Positions 1 to 13,865 are shown, numbered from the stretch's first letter. The stretch: DNA of 64,000 bases from Elysia chlorotica (GCA_003991915.1 RQTK01000337.1:186001-250000); one strand, 5' to 3'. Numbers and translations are program-made. The notes: generated from the letters alone by a model not told the origin.

Positions 1-258
1 NNNNNNNNNNNNNNNNNNNNNNNNNNNNNNNNNNNNNNNNNNNNNNNNNNNNNNNNNNNNNNNNNNNNNNNNNNNNNNNNNNNNNNNNNNNNNNNNNNNN
101 NNNNNNNNNNNNNNNNNNNNNNNNNNNNNNNNNNNNNNNNNNNNNNNNNNNNNNNNNNNNNNNNNNNNNNNNNNNNNNNNNNNNNNNNNNNNNNNNNNNN
201 NNNNNNNNNNNNNNNNNNNNNNNNNNNNNNNNNNNNNNNNNNNNNNNNNNNNNNNNNN
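1..258. other. assembly gap
   Basis: Run of N at the start of the window. The upstream exons of gene A (signal peptide, N-terminal strand, 45-base exon) must lie in or before this gap. Confidence 0.99.
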
Positions 259-310
<52 letters not shown>

Positions 311-334
311 GTTATTATTATTATTATTATTATT
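259..334. repeat. (TTA)n microsatellite
   Basis: Nearly pure TTA/ATT triplets with one GTT interruption, directly against the gap. The repeat probably caused the assembly break. Confidence 0.95.
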
Positions 335-611
335 GGCACATTAAAGATAATTTAATTTGATCATTATTATACTACATATTTGAGGCTCTAAAATAATTTT
401 GAAAAATCTATAGATTTTGTGGTTGCTTTTTCATCCATCCAGATACATCTTGGTGTAGATATTAAAATATCTTTACTAAAAATTATAATAAAACACTGTA
501 CACTTTATAATATCACTGGCTGTTTTTAATATGTCTTTTGAAAGTTTTCTATTAACTACAATGCTTTTTTTTGGAAACTCTTTTATTCCCGTTTCTGAAC
601 ATATTACCAAG

Positions 612-721
612 TATTGGGACGATTATCAACTGGCATGGGATCCATCCCAATATGGCCATATCGACTCCTTTAGAATCACTCCAGAGAAAGTGTGGGTTCC
701 TGATTTCGTGCTCTTCAACAA
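612..721 (+). CDS. Gene A exon: loop D/loop A segment
   Basis: Encodes 36 codons plus two bases, from YWDDYQL to DFVLFN. The acceptor is ACCAAG before TATTGG and the donor is AA|GTAGGA. It is 110 bases and ends in phase 2, exactly like the matching exons of genes B and C; the Asn codon is completed by the C that opens the next exon. Confidence 0.92.
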
Positions 722-3093
722 GTAGGACATAACTGTTCTTTTTATGATCATACATGTCTCTGGTTTAAATAACCTTGAAGTATATGAAAATAAATGAATG
801 TCAAATCTATACGCTTTTTATATGTTAGGAAAGGCTGCAACGTTTACAAAAATATAACATATAATATTATGTTTCAGCAAATTGGTTAGTAGTATTTGAA
901 TTTACATAGCTCAGTACATGAATAAGTTGTGTCAACACTGGACTGTAGTTAGGGTATTAATTGTAACTAAGATGTTTTAATGATTTGTGTCGAAGTTGAT
1001 GTTGAATAATTGCTGCTATACTTTATGACTTATATCTGTCAAAATTTTGGATAGTTTTCTAAATTCAAAGTTTTATTGAGGTATGAAAATATTGGCTTTA
1101 ACAAACCAAAATATTATTAAATCCCAGGCAGGTATCAATATTGTAAAATCATGCGACGCTCATTAACGAAAAGTTTAATAGCGAGGTTTCGTTAAAAGCA
1201 AGTTTGGTTTAGAGTTCAAAATGCAATATTTCTTTATTCCATTTCATGAGCCTTGCTCTATTATCATTATAAAACTGACAATGATTTCACCACACACCCT
1301 TCCAGCGCTGACGGAAACTTTGAAGTGACGTATAAATCCAACTGCGTCCTTTACAGCGGCGGAAATGTTAACTGGATCCCACCTGCGATTTACCAAAGCT
1401 CCTGTTCTATAGACGTCCTGTATTTCCCATTCGACCAGCAGATCTGTGAAATGAAATTCGGTTCATGGACACACAAGGGAAACTCTCTTACTTACAAGTT
1501 CTACCAGAACATGGACAAACTCGATCTTACGGACTATCTGAAAAGCGGGAGCTGGGATATCATCGACTGCCCCGGCAAAATTGTCACTATCAAGGACGAG
1601 ATTACGAATGACTATAAAGAACAAATAGTGTTTAATTTTGTACTTCGACGGAAAACTTTGTTCTACACAGTTAACCTCATTATTCCCTGTGTGCTGATTT
1701 CCTTCGTGAGTGTCTGCGTATTTGCCTTACCAGCGGACGGTGGCGAGAAAATGACACTCTGTATTTCCGTCCTCCTAGCATTGGTTGTGTTCCTGCTTCT
1801 TGTTTCAAAGATTCTGCCTCCGTCTCTCACCATACCCCTAATCGCTAAGTATTTATTATTTACTTTTATCATGAACCTCATCGCCATTTTGTCAACTGTG
1901 ATCGTGATCAGTCGGAACTATCGCACCCCACGCACCCACCAGATGCCGCGATGGGTAAGGGTCATCTTTCTCCGCGAACTTCCCAAATATCTCTTTATGA
2001 AGCGGCCGGATCACGACGAGCGATGGGAGGGATCTATCTACACTCCATCTTCCAGCTCTCAAGCGAATTTGCTGAAGCCCACGAACACACGCCCAGCAAC
2101 AGACACAAGGATAAGCAACGATGACTTGTTTGAACTTCATGAGTTCCACCTTCCCAAATGCCAATCTCACCAGAAAGACGCAGAGGCAAAAGGCAGCTCT
2201 AGCATCCGATCCGACTTCTTTGGGCGCAGCCCAGAGCAGCATGAGGGCACAGTGAACAGCCAACAGAAGACAGTCTTGTCCCCAGAGTTGCGCAGGACAA
2301 TCGAGGCCGTCAAGTTTATCTCCCACCATCTTCAAACAGAAGAAGACTATGGTGCGGTGAGTTTCCACTATCGGTACAGTCTCTCAATGTCTTCTAAAGA
2401 AAAGGGCGGGTTGTTGTGAACGACATAATGTACTAATAAATATGATTTTAAGCGCAAAAGATAGCAAGAGATAACAGAAAAATCGTCTTCGCTCTTTATT
2501 TGTGTCTGACTGTGTATCTTTCTCTATTTTTTTCTTTTTTCCTCTAAAGATTTTGTGTTGTGATCTTTAAAACAAATTTACAAACCTGACATACCACAAC
2601 CTATCAGTTTCTAGTTTAATTTATTGATATTGAAATAAGTTTAAGTTTAATTCCTCCCCCCCCCTCTTAGTGCAAACACCTACCAATGTTTAACCCCACG
2701 ACAATAAATGTACAATGATTAGAGGTTGGTCTTGCAGGTAGATGTCTTATGGATAGTAGTAGATTTTTTGGTTATAGTTTTTTTTTTATGAATGATCGAT
2801 ATTTGCTACGTACTTTTCATGTGATGATTGTCTTTTTAATATACAATTTTACGCCCTATCTTCTTCCCCCTTCTTAGGTTCTGGAAGATTGGAAATTCGT
2901 GGCACGAGTTCTTGATAGGTTGCTGCTTATCATCTTCCTTTTGGTGACTTTGTCAGGCACAGCCGGCATCTTGCTGAATGCACCTCACATTTTGGAATAT
3001 GTCGATCAAGATAAGATCATGAAGGGACTTCTGGACTATATAACAGAGGCTAAGGCCAACTACACACGATCACTTAGTGCTTCAGCGAAATAA
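612..3093 (+). CDS. Gene A: non-alpha (beta-type) nicotinic acetylcholine receptor subunit, 5' end missing
   Basis: A subunit of a pentameric acetylcholine-gated cation channel of the plasma membrane. Three exons are visible (612-721, 1306-2356, 2878-3093), giving 458 residues; the signal peptide and first about 60 residues are missing into the gap. Seen in order: the WVPD loop A segment, a Cys-loop with 13 residues between its cysteines (visible residues 70-84), helix M1 (about 1661-1727), M2 starting GEKMTL (about 1743), M3 (about 1837-1912), a long cytoplasmic loop ending in an [12 protein letters not shown] amphipathic helix, and M4 (about 2912-2980). There is no vicinal Cys pair, so it is not an alpha subunit. 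The Glu before M2 predicts cation selectivity, and the Lys at the outer end of M2 (VSKILPP) is like vertebrate beta2/beta4. Intron phases match genes B and C. Exact subunit orthology cannot be set without a tree. Confidence 0.93.
1306..2356 (+). CDS. Gene A exon: Cys-loop to end of M3-M4 loop
   Basis: The acceptor TTCCAG precedes CGCTGACGG and the donor is GCG|GTGAGT. This 1051-base exon carries the Cys-loop, M1, M2, M3 and nearly all of the cytoplasmic loop. In gene B the same stretch is split by an intron after GSWTHK; here THK runs directly into GNSLTY. Confidence 0.93.
2878..3093 (+). CDS. Gene A last exon: M4 and C-terminus
   Basis: The acceptor TTCTTAG precedes GTTCTGG. The exon opens with [15 protein letters not shown] and continues through M4 to a short extracellular tail ending SASAK, with stop TAA at 3091-3093. 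An AATAAA overlaps the stop (3089-3094) and another lies at 3213-3218; the second is the more plausible polyadenylation signal. Confidence 0.92.
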   Translation, partial: VLEDWKFVARVLDRLLLIIFLLVTLSGTAGILLNAPHILEYVDQDKIMKGLLDYITEAKANYTRSLSASAK

Positions 3094-3385
3094 ATTAAAA
3101 CATCCTAGCAGACAGGGAAAGGCAGTTAAATGGTGAGAGAGGAGAAGAAAGGTAAAGAGAGCTAAAATGAGAAGAAGGAGGTGAAAATGAGAAGAAGATA
3201 ATGGAGTAAACTAATAAAAAAATGTGTTTAAGACATCAATTTTTTGTATCGAATTATTTTACCTGAATATTTTTTATAAATTATTGAATAGGTGACATAG
3301 TCTTTTTGCCTTTTTAAAACATAAAGTGACAGAAAAGACAGCAAGAGAGGAAGAACGAGAGATGGGGGGGAACTAAAGGGAGAAG

Positions 3386-3390
<5 letters not shown>

Positions 3391-3447
<57 letters not shown>
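3391..3447. repeat. (AG)n microsatellite
   Basis: About 28 AG units in a wider purine-rich stretch that starts near 3340, about 250 bases downstream of the gene A stop. Confidence 0.95.
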
Positions 3448-3450
<3 letters not shown>

Positions 3451-5050
3451 ATATAATTTTTGCACTCTGGCCTGATTTGTCAAAACATTTTTAACGTTTA
3501 ATTTTCCTCATAATAATTTGGATAATCAGTGTGTATGGTTTACAGTACACGTTTAAAATATGCTCATTAATCCCACTACCAGCCTAATTTTTTGGAAATT
3601 TCTTTTTTTTTGTACGTGTACAGATAAAAAACAGTTTTTGTCTAAACATATTATAAATACATTGATGTACCTTATCTTGTACACGTTCAAAAAGAGATCC
3701 ATGGACAGTTCGACCCTACTGAACCTGACAAATTTAGTATTTATAACGGTTTTTATTTTATTTTAGAGGCGTATTTTGGCCTTTAGAAAAGATTAAAAAT
3801 AGTTCTCTCTCAGTTTCGTATAACGAATACTATCCCCGTCACCGTGTTATAAAACCAATGCTCATCTTTATAATATCCTTTCCCTCTCTTCTAGTTCATC
3901 TTTTTCTCTATTTCTTTTCGACATGTAAATGTCAGCAAAGCTCAAAACATTTATTTCATATTAGTGTATTTTCTGTATGAGGGAAAAGGGCTCACGAAAC
4001 TTTGTATAATTTTCTGTGACAAATTATTGCTCTAAGTTTTGGGCTTGCTGGTTTTTCACCCCTCCATAATTATTTCAAATTCCAACGAATTCTTTCTTGT
4101 GCAGCATTGTCACTTATGCGGTCCCTACTTTTTTCCATTAGTTTATTCCGTCTTATTGTTATTTCAAAAAGTGTTTTTTGTCTATGATATTTGTGTAGTG
4201 ACTGAAAACACAATATTTTATTCAAAATGCACCTTCAATTCAAGTAAACGTCCGTCCTTTTCTCCTCCACAGCTTGGTATTCCTGACTGGGCTTTTCTAA
4301 TCTAAGCTCTAGTTTTTTAATAGTCTCGATTAAAAAAATGATTCAGTAGTAAACTAGTAGTATTGTCTCTATTGACTCTTTTATACGATTGCCTCTGATT
4401 TCTTAGGCAGTGTTTCCAAAGATATTCATTGGAATGTGTTATGTTTTGCCTTTTTGAATTAGATGTTAAGTACGTTCCAAGCAATTTTTGCTATGATGTG
4501 CTAAAATATGATGGTACATAAAGGTATTATAATCTATGCTCATTCTTCTAGCAATTGACTCCCAATTTACACCCAGGTATATACTAAGTTATCTTTTAAC
4601 GTAAAGTTGATAAACGCTTCTTTCTCGGCTCTTACTTATTTTATTTCTTGTTTGTTGCTCAAAAATAGTGTTGCCTATTTCGTATACAATCATGCCTTTT
4701 CGTTTTTAGTGTTTTTTTGGAGTATTATTTTAGTTTTTAACTTTGAAAAACATTCGAAATAATTTTTATGTAACTGTACCTTTTAAAAGTATACGGTCTA
4801 ATTATTTATTGCAATATGCATATATTTACATTTAAATAACTTTTTCCTCTTTTGTATGTCCTATGCACAGTATAGCATTGTCGATGTCAAGTGTAATGAA
4901 AAAATCATTTTAATACAATGTAATCGTTACAGGCTGTAGATATTTTTTTCCAATAAAAAGCATTGTTTCGAAAGTGTCTCATTTTGAATTGCTTTGTTAT
5001 GTTCCTCAATTATCCGAAAATAAAATACTTCTTGATTCCTATTACTGTTC

Positions 5051-5063
5051 ATTATTATTATTA

Positions 5064-5121
<58 letters not shown>

Positions 5122-5133
5122 CATCATCATCAT
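5051..5133. repeat. (ATT)n/(CAT)n compound microsatellite
   Basis: ATT triplets with one GTT interruption, passing into four CAT triplets. Open frames across it on both strands are repeat artefacts. Confidence 0.95.
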
Positions 5134-5639
5134 AGTCCTTTACAGTGTTTTTTCTTGCTTCTTGTTCTCGTTTCTGTTTCTTTTTCTCGGTCAAAAGTTG
5201 TAAGTAAAAGTTGGGTGAACCATTTTTTTTTCTTTTGTTGTTTCTTTCTTTTGTAACTGCTTTCTCTTCGTTATTTACCAAATATTAGTTACAGTTGGAT
5301 CTAAAATGCTGGATTGACAAATCTGCTGCTTTTTATATTTATATTCAGGTTGATGATTAAAGGAGAAAGCTTGGAAAATATTTTGTAAACCCCTGCAATC
5401 TGTAAGAAAGGTTGATGGTTCATTTCAAGTGCAATAGCAGCGGTTAATTTTTATCTGCCTTGTTTAAAAGTCTGACACAAGTTCGATATGTTCATTATGA
5501 GATTGTGCAAGGCACATGCAGCAATTCCATACCGTCTAGAACGGTTGCAAGATCTTCTATTAAAAAAATCTTCGTGAGTACACTCTCCGAAGGGCACCAT
5601 TTTAGCGCCCCACACAATTTTATCTTTTGACATAAGACA

Positions 5640-6026
5640 TTACATTCTCTCGCACCAAACTAGAATCCCTCTCCTGCTCCTGTCTAAACAGCTATGGCGC
5701 GCGGTGCCACACACATAACCAATGGCGATCCCATGTTGCTAGGGACACCAGACTAGACCCGGTCTCGTACAGTGGGCGGTTCCTTACGAAGTCTAATCAA
5801 TTCGTCTCCATCCCTTCTGTGTTAGACTCTCCCTCATGCCGTGATAGGCGCTCTTTCTACCACGAGATCGCGAGAGCGGGCACCATTTGAGTGGGTGAGG
5901 AGTCCGACAAAAATATTGTCCTGAATACAGAGACGTGGGCTTCGCTTCCTCTGTTCACCTGTTTGTTTTGGCGTCAATACGATTTCATCTTCAACAGATT
6001 TTTTTCTGATTCGATAAATCTAAACG
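5640..6026 (+). promoter_or_regulatory. candidate promoter and 5' UTR exon of gene B
   Basis: This stretch is clearly richer in G+C and CpG than its AT-rich surroundings, and is followed by TAAACG|GTATGT at 6021-6031, a good donor. A matching acceptor, ATTCCACAG, ends at 6324, 95 bases before the start codon of gene B. I infer a transcription start somewhere in 5640-5960 and a 5' UTR intron 6027-6324. No TATA box is evident. Inference only; no transcript data. Confidence 0.4.
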
Positions 6027-6419
6027 GTATGTAATAATTAAATAAGATGCTTTGTGTATTCCTGCACACTTAAAAAAGACAAAGTTTCCGATTTGATTTC
6101 AGTGAATAGTATATCTTTGTGGCCATTGTTTACTATGGGAAACCTGGTATTTAGAGTCTAGTGAGACAATGATTATTCAATATTAAAACTACCAGTACAA
6201 TGTTTAACTACTATTCGAGTCATTTATCATCTGTCTTTTTTAACCAAGAGTTAATAATGTGACAAAATATTCCACTTTAAAATGTTGGGATACATATTTT
6301 TTGTTTTCCCCTTTTATTCCACAGAAGAGAAACCAAAGACGTTCATCTTAACACAGCTACTGCAGTTGCTGCTACAGACACTTTGTAACTTGTGAAATTG
6401 CAACTTTTGTTGTAAGACA

Positions 6420-6510
6420 ATGAGAGGGGGTGTTACATTCTGTATCTTTTGGATCACCACGCAGGTATTGGTACCTTGCCACATGCAGTCTCATCCTTGG
6501 GATGAAAGAG
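6420..6510 (+). CDS. Gene B exon 1: start codon and signal peptide
   Basis: ATG at 6420 opens a hydrophobic leader (about [15 protein letters not shown]) and a short mature segment ending DER. The donor is AGAG|GTAGAT, phase 1. The start is chosen because it is the only in-frame Met giving a signal peptide that splices correctly to exon 2. The exon begins about 6325 with 5' UTR. Confidence 0.8.
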
Positions 6511-9500
6511 GTAGATCAAAAGAAATATATATTAATTTAGTTGTCATATGGGTACTTATATACTGCTACAATCTTTGTACATGACGATGCAAATATTTCA
6601 ATAAGTTTAGTACTAGGCCTAAGTGAAACGTTGAATTATGAAACAAGGATGGTATCGATTGTATTGTAAACTCTAATGATAAAAAGATGGTGATCGTATT
6701 GATATTCAAGAAGAAGATAATGGTAATGCTGAAAACAAAGATGACTGCGATAATAATTATGGTGATTTGATAATGCTATTGATGACAACAGTGCATATTT
6801 TAAGCAAAAGATGTCTTTTCGAATGCCTCTTTGTTTGGTTTTTGTGTTTTTTTCTTTTTAGATCATTTGTGACCTGAATTTAAAGAGACAGAAGACAAGT
6901 ATAGTTCATCACACAAGACATTAATCTAAAAATATGATTTAAACTATAATTTGTAAATATTCAAGCTACTCTGTTGTTATGTGTCAACTTTTTGTTTGAA
7001 AACGCTATAAAACATGAAGGGCACTGAAATATCTATTTTGTTTGTCTGTACTATAGCTGAAAGTGAGAAAAGGCTTATTGAAGACCTGTTTAATGGCTAC
7101 AATCCTCTGATCCGACCTGTTGTGAACACCAATGACAGCCTGAACATCCGGTTTAACTTGGCACTGAGCCAAATCATCAACGTGGTAAGAATAATTTATT
7201 TTCTTGGGAAATGTGTGTGTGTGTGTGTTGGGGGGGGGGGAGTTAGGTCCACTGAAGCAGGGAAGTAATATGCTTTTATTAGTTAGAGCAGCCCCACATA
7301 CCAGCTGGGTAGCTCTGCTAGATCATCCACCCGCTTATTACCCTAAGACAGATGATAATTACTTACTCACAGCGAAGGCATATTATCCTCCTGCATGCCG
7401 TGCTTTGAATTCTTCAGAAAAAAGGACATAACATTCCATCGAGAATATCCCATTCTAAATCTAGGCCAAGATAGTGTGGCGACTGCAGTGATGTCCCCTG
7501 ACTGTTTATACAGTCACGAATGGACACACAGAGCATCAAGACTTCCGACTGACACACTCAACCTGACGCTACCCAGTCTCTTATAGCTGCACTAGCTAAC
7601 CAGTTACAATCCCTTCAACCCAGTGCTCAGATCAATGAAGTTTTTGTCAAAATCCCAGAGTTTTGGACGATATCGCCCAAAATTTGGTTTGCCAGAGTAG
7701 AGGCTCAGTTTGGGACAAAAAATTACCCATGATAGTACAAAATATGACTACGTTGTCAGTTCAATCGACTTCAAAACTGGGGAAGAGGTGCATGGCATAT
7801 TAGTCAGCTCACAGGCACAGACAAGTACACACGTCTAAAAACAGCTCTTATGAAGGCTTTCGGAAAATCACAGGCGCAGCGTGACAGTGAGCGTCTATTA
7901 ATTCCTTAAACAATGACCCACAGACACTGAAGAGAGCATTGTTCAAGTCAAACCTTCCAGCAGATGTTCGCACCATCCTCGCAGGCTATAACTTTGCAGA
8001 TCTGGAGAAACTAGCAGAAAGTGCCGACCGGATTTGGGAGGCGCGTTCAACGGGAATTCAACAGATAACTCACACTGCTTACCAACCCGCCCTGGCCAGT
8101 GTCGAGTCGATTGCCAAGCAGAGATACCAAACTCCGCATCACCTTGGGTCAAACACTGCGGCCACACTTTCTCCAGTCTACTATTACCATACTAAGTTCG
8201 GCCCTTATACACGTACCTGCCAGCCCGGATGTAAGTTCGCCTCATTACTCTCAAATTCGGGAAACGGCAAAGCCATTCGCTAATCATAGCAGCAACTGGC
8301 TCTCTTCATTAAACTAATACGTTCTCGGTGAAGGAGCGACCATCTGACTTCTCTTAACTCGTCGAATTAGGAGCAGATGTAACGGTTTAGCCCGCTTCTA
8401 GACAGGATCGACAGACAAGGAAACCCTGAACACCCCTCACTGCAGCTAATTGAACATCCATCCACACATGGGGGAAACGAACATTTTCAATAGTGTTAAG
8501 CCCCAAGAGACATTATACACTCTTTTACATTGCAGACGTCACCTGGCTATACCATATTATTCGTAGCTCGTGGCCTTCGGAATGATTATTCATACCTTCT
8601 ACAGCAATTCCGTGAAATTATAACCCCACAATTTCACAAATACGTCAACAAGCATGGCATTGAGCATCACCTCGTCACAGGCAACTAGACCAGGAAAAAC
8701 TATCTGCTTCCAAATCTGAGTTCCTGCAGATGGAAGAAAAGGGTATCATACGGCGCTCAAAATCTCCTTGGGCTTTACCACATCATATTGTTCCTAAATC
8801 TGGTGGTAAATGGCGGTTATGTGGGGACCATAGACGTCTTAATACAGCAACTGATGATGATCGGTACCCTCTCCAATATATTCAAGATTTAAACAACAAT
8901 CTGGCTGGCTGCACAGCGTTGTCCAAAATTGATTTGATCAGGGGCTATTATCAGATTCCCATGACTCCTCTTTCCGTCTCATAGACGGCTATCGTCACCC
9001 CTTTTGGTCTCTGTGAGTTTCTGCGTATGCCTTTTGGTCTAACAATGCTGCCCAGTCATTCTAGCGCCTGGTGGATGGAATATCTAAGACGCGTGTCATG
9101 CCCTTTCGGTTACCTTGACATCTTAGTTACCAGTCATTCTGTCCAAGAACACTTTTAGGACCTCCAGCAACTGTTTACCCTTCTCTCGGCTAATGGGTTG
9201 ATCGTTAACAAAGCCAAGTGTGAAGTAATTGCAGTTGAGTTGTTTTAACGTTCAAAATCAGCATTATAATTATAGGCTATATTGTACACGGGCTCCAAGA
9301 TTGACCTCTGACCATTTTATGAGCACACTAGACAGGGCAGGGGTACCATGACTCCTGGCTCAGCCGGTCATATTTTACTGACACCGATCCAACCACTAGG
9401 GTGCGAAATCGCCAGGACTCGAACCACGGACCTCCTGCGTCGGAAGCTAATGTTCTACCCCAGGGCTACCGCGCCCCCCAAGCCAAGTGTGTTTTTTTTG

Positions 9501-12500
9501 TGCCGGCTTTTTAGGTTATCGTGTCAGCACTGAGGGAATCACACCACTCCCTGATTGGATAGCATTATTGCAAGGCAGAGCGCCACCCACCTTGAATCTG
9601 TGGCACCAACTAAACAAACTATTGGACATTGAAGCCAATACAACCCCATCTTATCACCCAAAATGAAACGACATGGTTGAACGCCTGCATCGAAAACTAA
9701 AAGCCGCGCTCAAGGTCCGCACAACAAGTCCGAATTGGTTTGAAGAACTTCACATGGTCTTGTTAGGCATTCGCTCATCTTGGAGAGTTGGCCTTTACTG
9801 CTCTCCTGTCAAACTAGTATACAGTCCAACACTCCACATACAGTTCCTGAGACACAACCAGCAGATCAAGTGTTCTATTCAGCCCATTGCGCCGAGGTTC
9901 CATGAAAAAAAAACATGTACGCACCATCTCACGTTGGTTTGAGCCGATTATGTGTATTTTCGGAAAGATTCAGACGAATGCTCACCCCCGCCCCCCCCCC
10001 AAACTCCCTTATGGTGGTCCTTATATCGTCACTCAAAAAGAGATACATAGTTCCCTCTTGAAATAAAAGGATGCTCAGAGACAGGGGTGGGGGTGGGGGT
10101 TCAGTGGTATGGTAGGTTAGGAGCCTTCAATGAAGAAAAAAACACAGCGTATTACTATTACAGTATTGTAGTAGTTTGGCTATTAAAAAAGCAGAGATTA
10201 AATAAGTGGATCAAGCAAGATTGAAAATATAGCCTATATGAGACAAAAAGGTTTGAGAATATAAAATAGCAGGCGAATTTCTGAGCACATGCCGCATTTT
10301 TGTCTTGCCCATCAAGTCATTCTCATTCCAACCTCCTTTTTTAATTGTATCTCTCTTAGGGTGTCAGAAAGCTCATTGCAAATTTGACCGTGCTTCCGCG
10401 CATTCATTGACATTTCGAAATCACGATTCCAATGAATAAACTACGGTATATAATAGTTCTCACGTAATTTGTATTTTGATTGAAAGAAGCAACAACAACC
10501 AAAAAAACTCCAAAAAACTAGAAGGTACTTATGAAATTGTATTTCTTGAGAATGAATTATTATTTTAGGGTTCGGCTTTCGCATAAATACTATCAGCTTA
10601 AAAACTCAATAGAAATAAAGAGATGTATGATAAAGGCTAAAGCCCAGAAACTGTTTTTATGTCAAACGGACACATTACTTATTTCCATTTGAAACGGCTC
10701 AAACTGGAATATCAATTCTGTATGTTTTACTAAAGTGTACAAAGTGTTTTCAAACGTTGGTTGAAAAACAATGATAGAACTGTGTAGTGGGAGTCTAGAC
10801 TGGACACTAATGTATCTACTTTTTAAATTGAATTAACTTTACATACAATACGCCTAAAATGTTCTGTAAATAATACGTCTAAAAACAATATAAAAGTTGA
10901 TCCAAATCTAGACTTACATATAGTTTACGATGACCGTAGAAACAAGGTGCAAATCTAGGACTTTATCATCATCTATGGACCTAGATTTCGATCTAAACGT
11001 TGTTTCACAAGCGCTCTATGAAGATGTAAATTAATGTGTCATTTGTTTTACGTTGACAACTCCACTGCAATTACTACACACATGTTAGAAAGTATGTGCA
11101 TGGCCAGCTGTTTTCTTCTGGCTATGTCATTAACTTTCAATTTTAAGACCCTTTTATACTTTTTTTCATAATCTGTATTCATCTGGTATTAAACAAGTGT
11201 TTCACCTTAATCATGTTAACCTCGATGAAGCCAGTCTTAGAAACGAAATTCCAAACCGACACCTCCATATAATGACATCTTAAAGCTAGATGCCATACTG
11301 TGTTTTCAAAACATAATTATGTAAGGCAGATGGAGAGCTGAAGGTATAGCTAGTTTTTTGCTAGTTTGCAATATTTAAACTTAAAGTGGATGATTAAAAT
11401 AGCAATCAATCAATCCCCAAAATATATTTATATCTTTTAGTATAATTAATGATATTCCCAAACACAATACTGTTTATTTTTTCCTTACAGGATGAAGTCA
11501 ACCAAGTAATGAAAACCAATGTATGGTTGCAGGTGGTAAGCATTTTTGTCTATTCAATGTGGGTCTGTATGAAACGATAGTTTCTTTTGTTTTGTCTTTG
11601 GGTCAATGGCAGCTTGAGGGCAGAGATGCGTACTTTATATTTTGAGAGAACGGAAGTTTTTCTAACTTCGTGATGCTGAAGTAAATGTTGTTGAATTGCC
11701 AGGCATCATATACATTACTTCGATGTTAATTTAGATGTTTTAAGAAATTACATGTCCTAACAGAACGCGCAATGCGCTAGCCAATATGGATTGTAAAAGG
11801 TGGACTCCTATTTCGAAAACAATACGTAAACATTTCAAACATGAGTGAAATATTAAATAAATAGAATGTGGCCCATGGCACGGTTAGTTTCAGCGACAAA
11901 TCAGGCGATAGCAAATTGTCCACATACAACATAAGTATTAAGGAGATCTCTTATGGGTTTTTTTGTTTTGTTTATTCACTCGTAAGTGATGAGTTAACAA
12001 TATTATTATGGTACAGGTGAGCAATGATATCGATGCGGGGTTGTTGGGTTTGTTTGTGGGTGTTTGTTTTTTTTTACCTATTTATAAACAGAGCAATTTT
12101 CAGCGTCTATCTGTCTCAGAAAACAATGTTTGCGCCAGGTAGGTCAATTGATTGTTGCAGGGCAGCGCCTGCTGTTACTGAAAAGACCGGTTCGGAAGCT
12201 TTCTGCTGACGTCTCAGCCCATTGTGTTTGTTTTCTTGAGCTAAACATTGCATCCATGAGCGAAGCGATCGATGGGTCACTAAAGGGGTTCCTCAGAATG
12301 TTCTGTCAGAGCTTCGTCGTTCGCAAACAACACCTCCTTTAAGGAAAGCCTTGGAGAATATAATTATTTGGTTTTGGTGCGCAGGGAAAAGGGGGAAGGG
12401 CAGGTTAAAGGGGCCACCATCACTCGAGTCTAGGCAAGACGCACTGCAGGAGGAGGGAAATAAAAGTGCCGAACCTTATTGGAGCGAGGAAACCTCCTTG

Positions 12501-13777
12501 TTTGACACCGTTTGAGCCCTCTCTCTTGGCAGCGCCTCCTATATCTTTGGGAAAGACTTCAACCATCTTCAGAAGATTTGGTGGCCTTCCAATGTTTTGT
12601 AGCAGCTTGAAGAGATTACTCCTGCCGACACCTTCACGTCGATGAAGGCGAGTTGTCTCTGCTAGTGGCACATGTCCTGCAGCTGTTGCAGTGAAAATAA
12701 TCACGTCGACAGTCAACCCCCCCTCCCTCCCCCCAACTCTCAATCTGCCTTGGGCCTCTGAATAGACGCGTCCCGTGGAAAACTGGAGTCTGTTTTGGAC
12801 AACTCCTGCGAAGACCTTGCCAACGATGCACAGCAGGATAGCGCAGTTGTCAGTACAATGGTCTATTTCTCCTTTGTTTTGGTAAGGCGACATTACATTG
12901 GTGTCATTACATCTCCCATGAACTGACAGTTCCTCCCGGCACTGCAACAGGAGTCCATAGACACTGCATAAAAGACATTGGAATCTGAATTTGGTGTGAA
13001 TAATGCATCCCTTGGGAAAAGGGATGCAGCTTTACCACAATTGGCTGTTGCGTTGGCTATTTTACCCTGGGCTCGAACTGTATATGGGAAAAGCGCTATC
13101 CCAAGTTTAAAGATCTATAATACAAGTAGAAGGCAGACTTTTGTTTCAATCAATTGATCCTTTTTATTTGTCTTTAGTTTTAAACGAATGCCAAAGATAC
13201 TGTTGATATTTCTATCATTTTTCCGTACCAAAATTTTACAATTTAGATTTATGTAAAACTAGCTTCGGATTTTGGGTCTTAACTTTTGAATTAGGTTTTT
13301 ATTTCCTTGCAATGTTTTCAAAAGTCAACTTTATTTAACGTGTATTTTGACATGCTGATGAAGATTACCAACTAGAAACTTTCTTTTTGTTTAAAAAAAG
13401 AAAAAATAATAATCTCATCTATTAGGGAGAAATTTATGTTCTTGGAAGCAATCGTGTTTTTTTAATACATTCATGTTGTTTAAAAAATGATAACTTTGAT
13501 CTTTAAAAATAAAATCTTGTCGTTTTCTAATTTTTTAGTACTGGTATGATTATCAACTCAAGTGGGATCCCTCACAGTATGGGAATATCGGTTCTATTCG
13601 AATCAAACCAGATAAAGTTTGGGTACCTGATTTTGTGCTCTTCAACAAGTAAGGGTAATAATTATTATCAATATCCTGTTACTAGCACCTCCTCATCTTC
13701 TCCATCTTTTCCTCTTCTTATCCCCTTCTTTATTATTGTTATTGTAATTTCATATTAAATTACTTATTATGATTATA

Positions 13778-13865
<88 letters not shown>

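Larger units (their letters stand above)
3094..5639. other. intergenic region between genes A and B
   Basis: AT-rich DNA with no gene I can support. It holds the (AG)n tract, an (ATT)n tract at about 5051-5120 followed by (CAT)n, and short ORFs of low-complexity or AT-rich composition. Confidence 0.7.

Noticed and set aside
531-611. Open frame upstream of the first gene A exon, with a Met and hydrophobic residues like a signal peptide
   Set aside because: It reads through the intron's pyrimidine tract. The conserved exon in genes B and C begins exactly at the YW codon after an AG, and the 45-base and N-terminal exons must precede it.
5451-5633. Minus-strand 60-codon ORF with a RYGIAACALHN segment
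   Set aside because: The composition is not low-complexity and a transposase C-terminus (ACVLHN type, Harbinger-like) came to mind, but only a few residues agree and nothing around it supports a gene.
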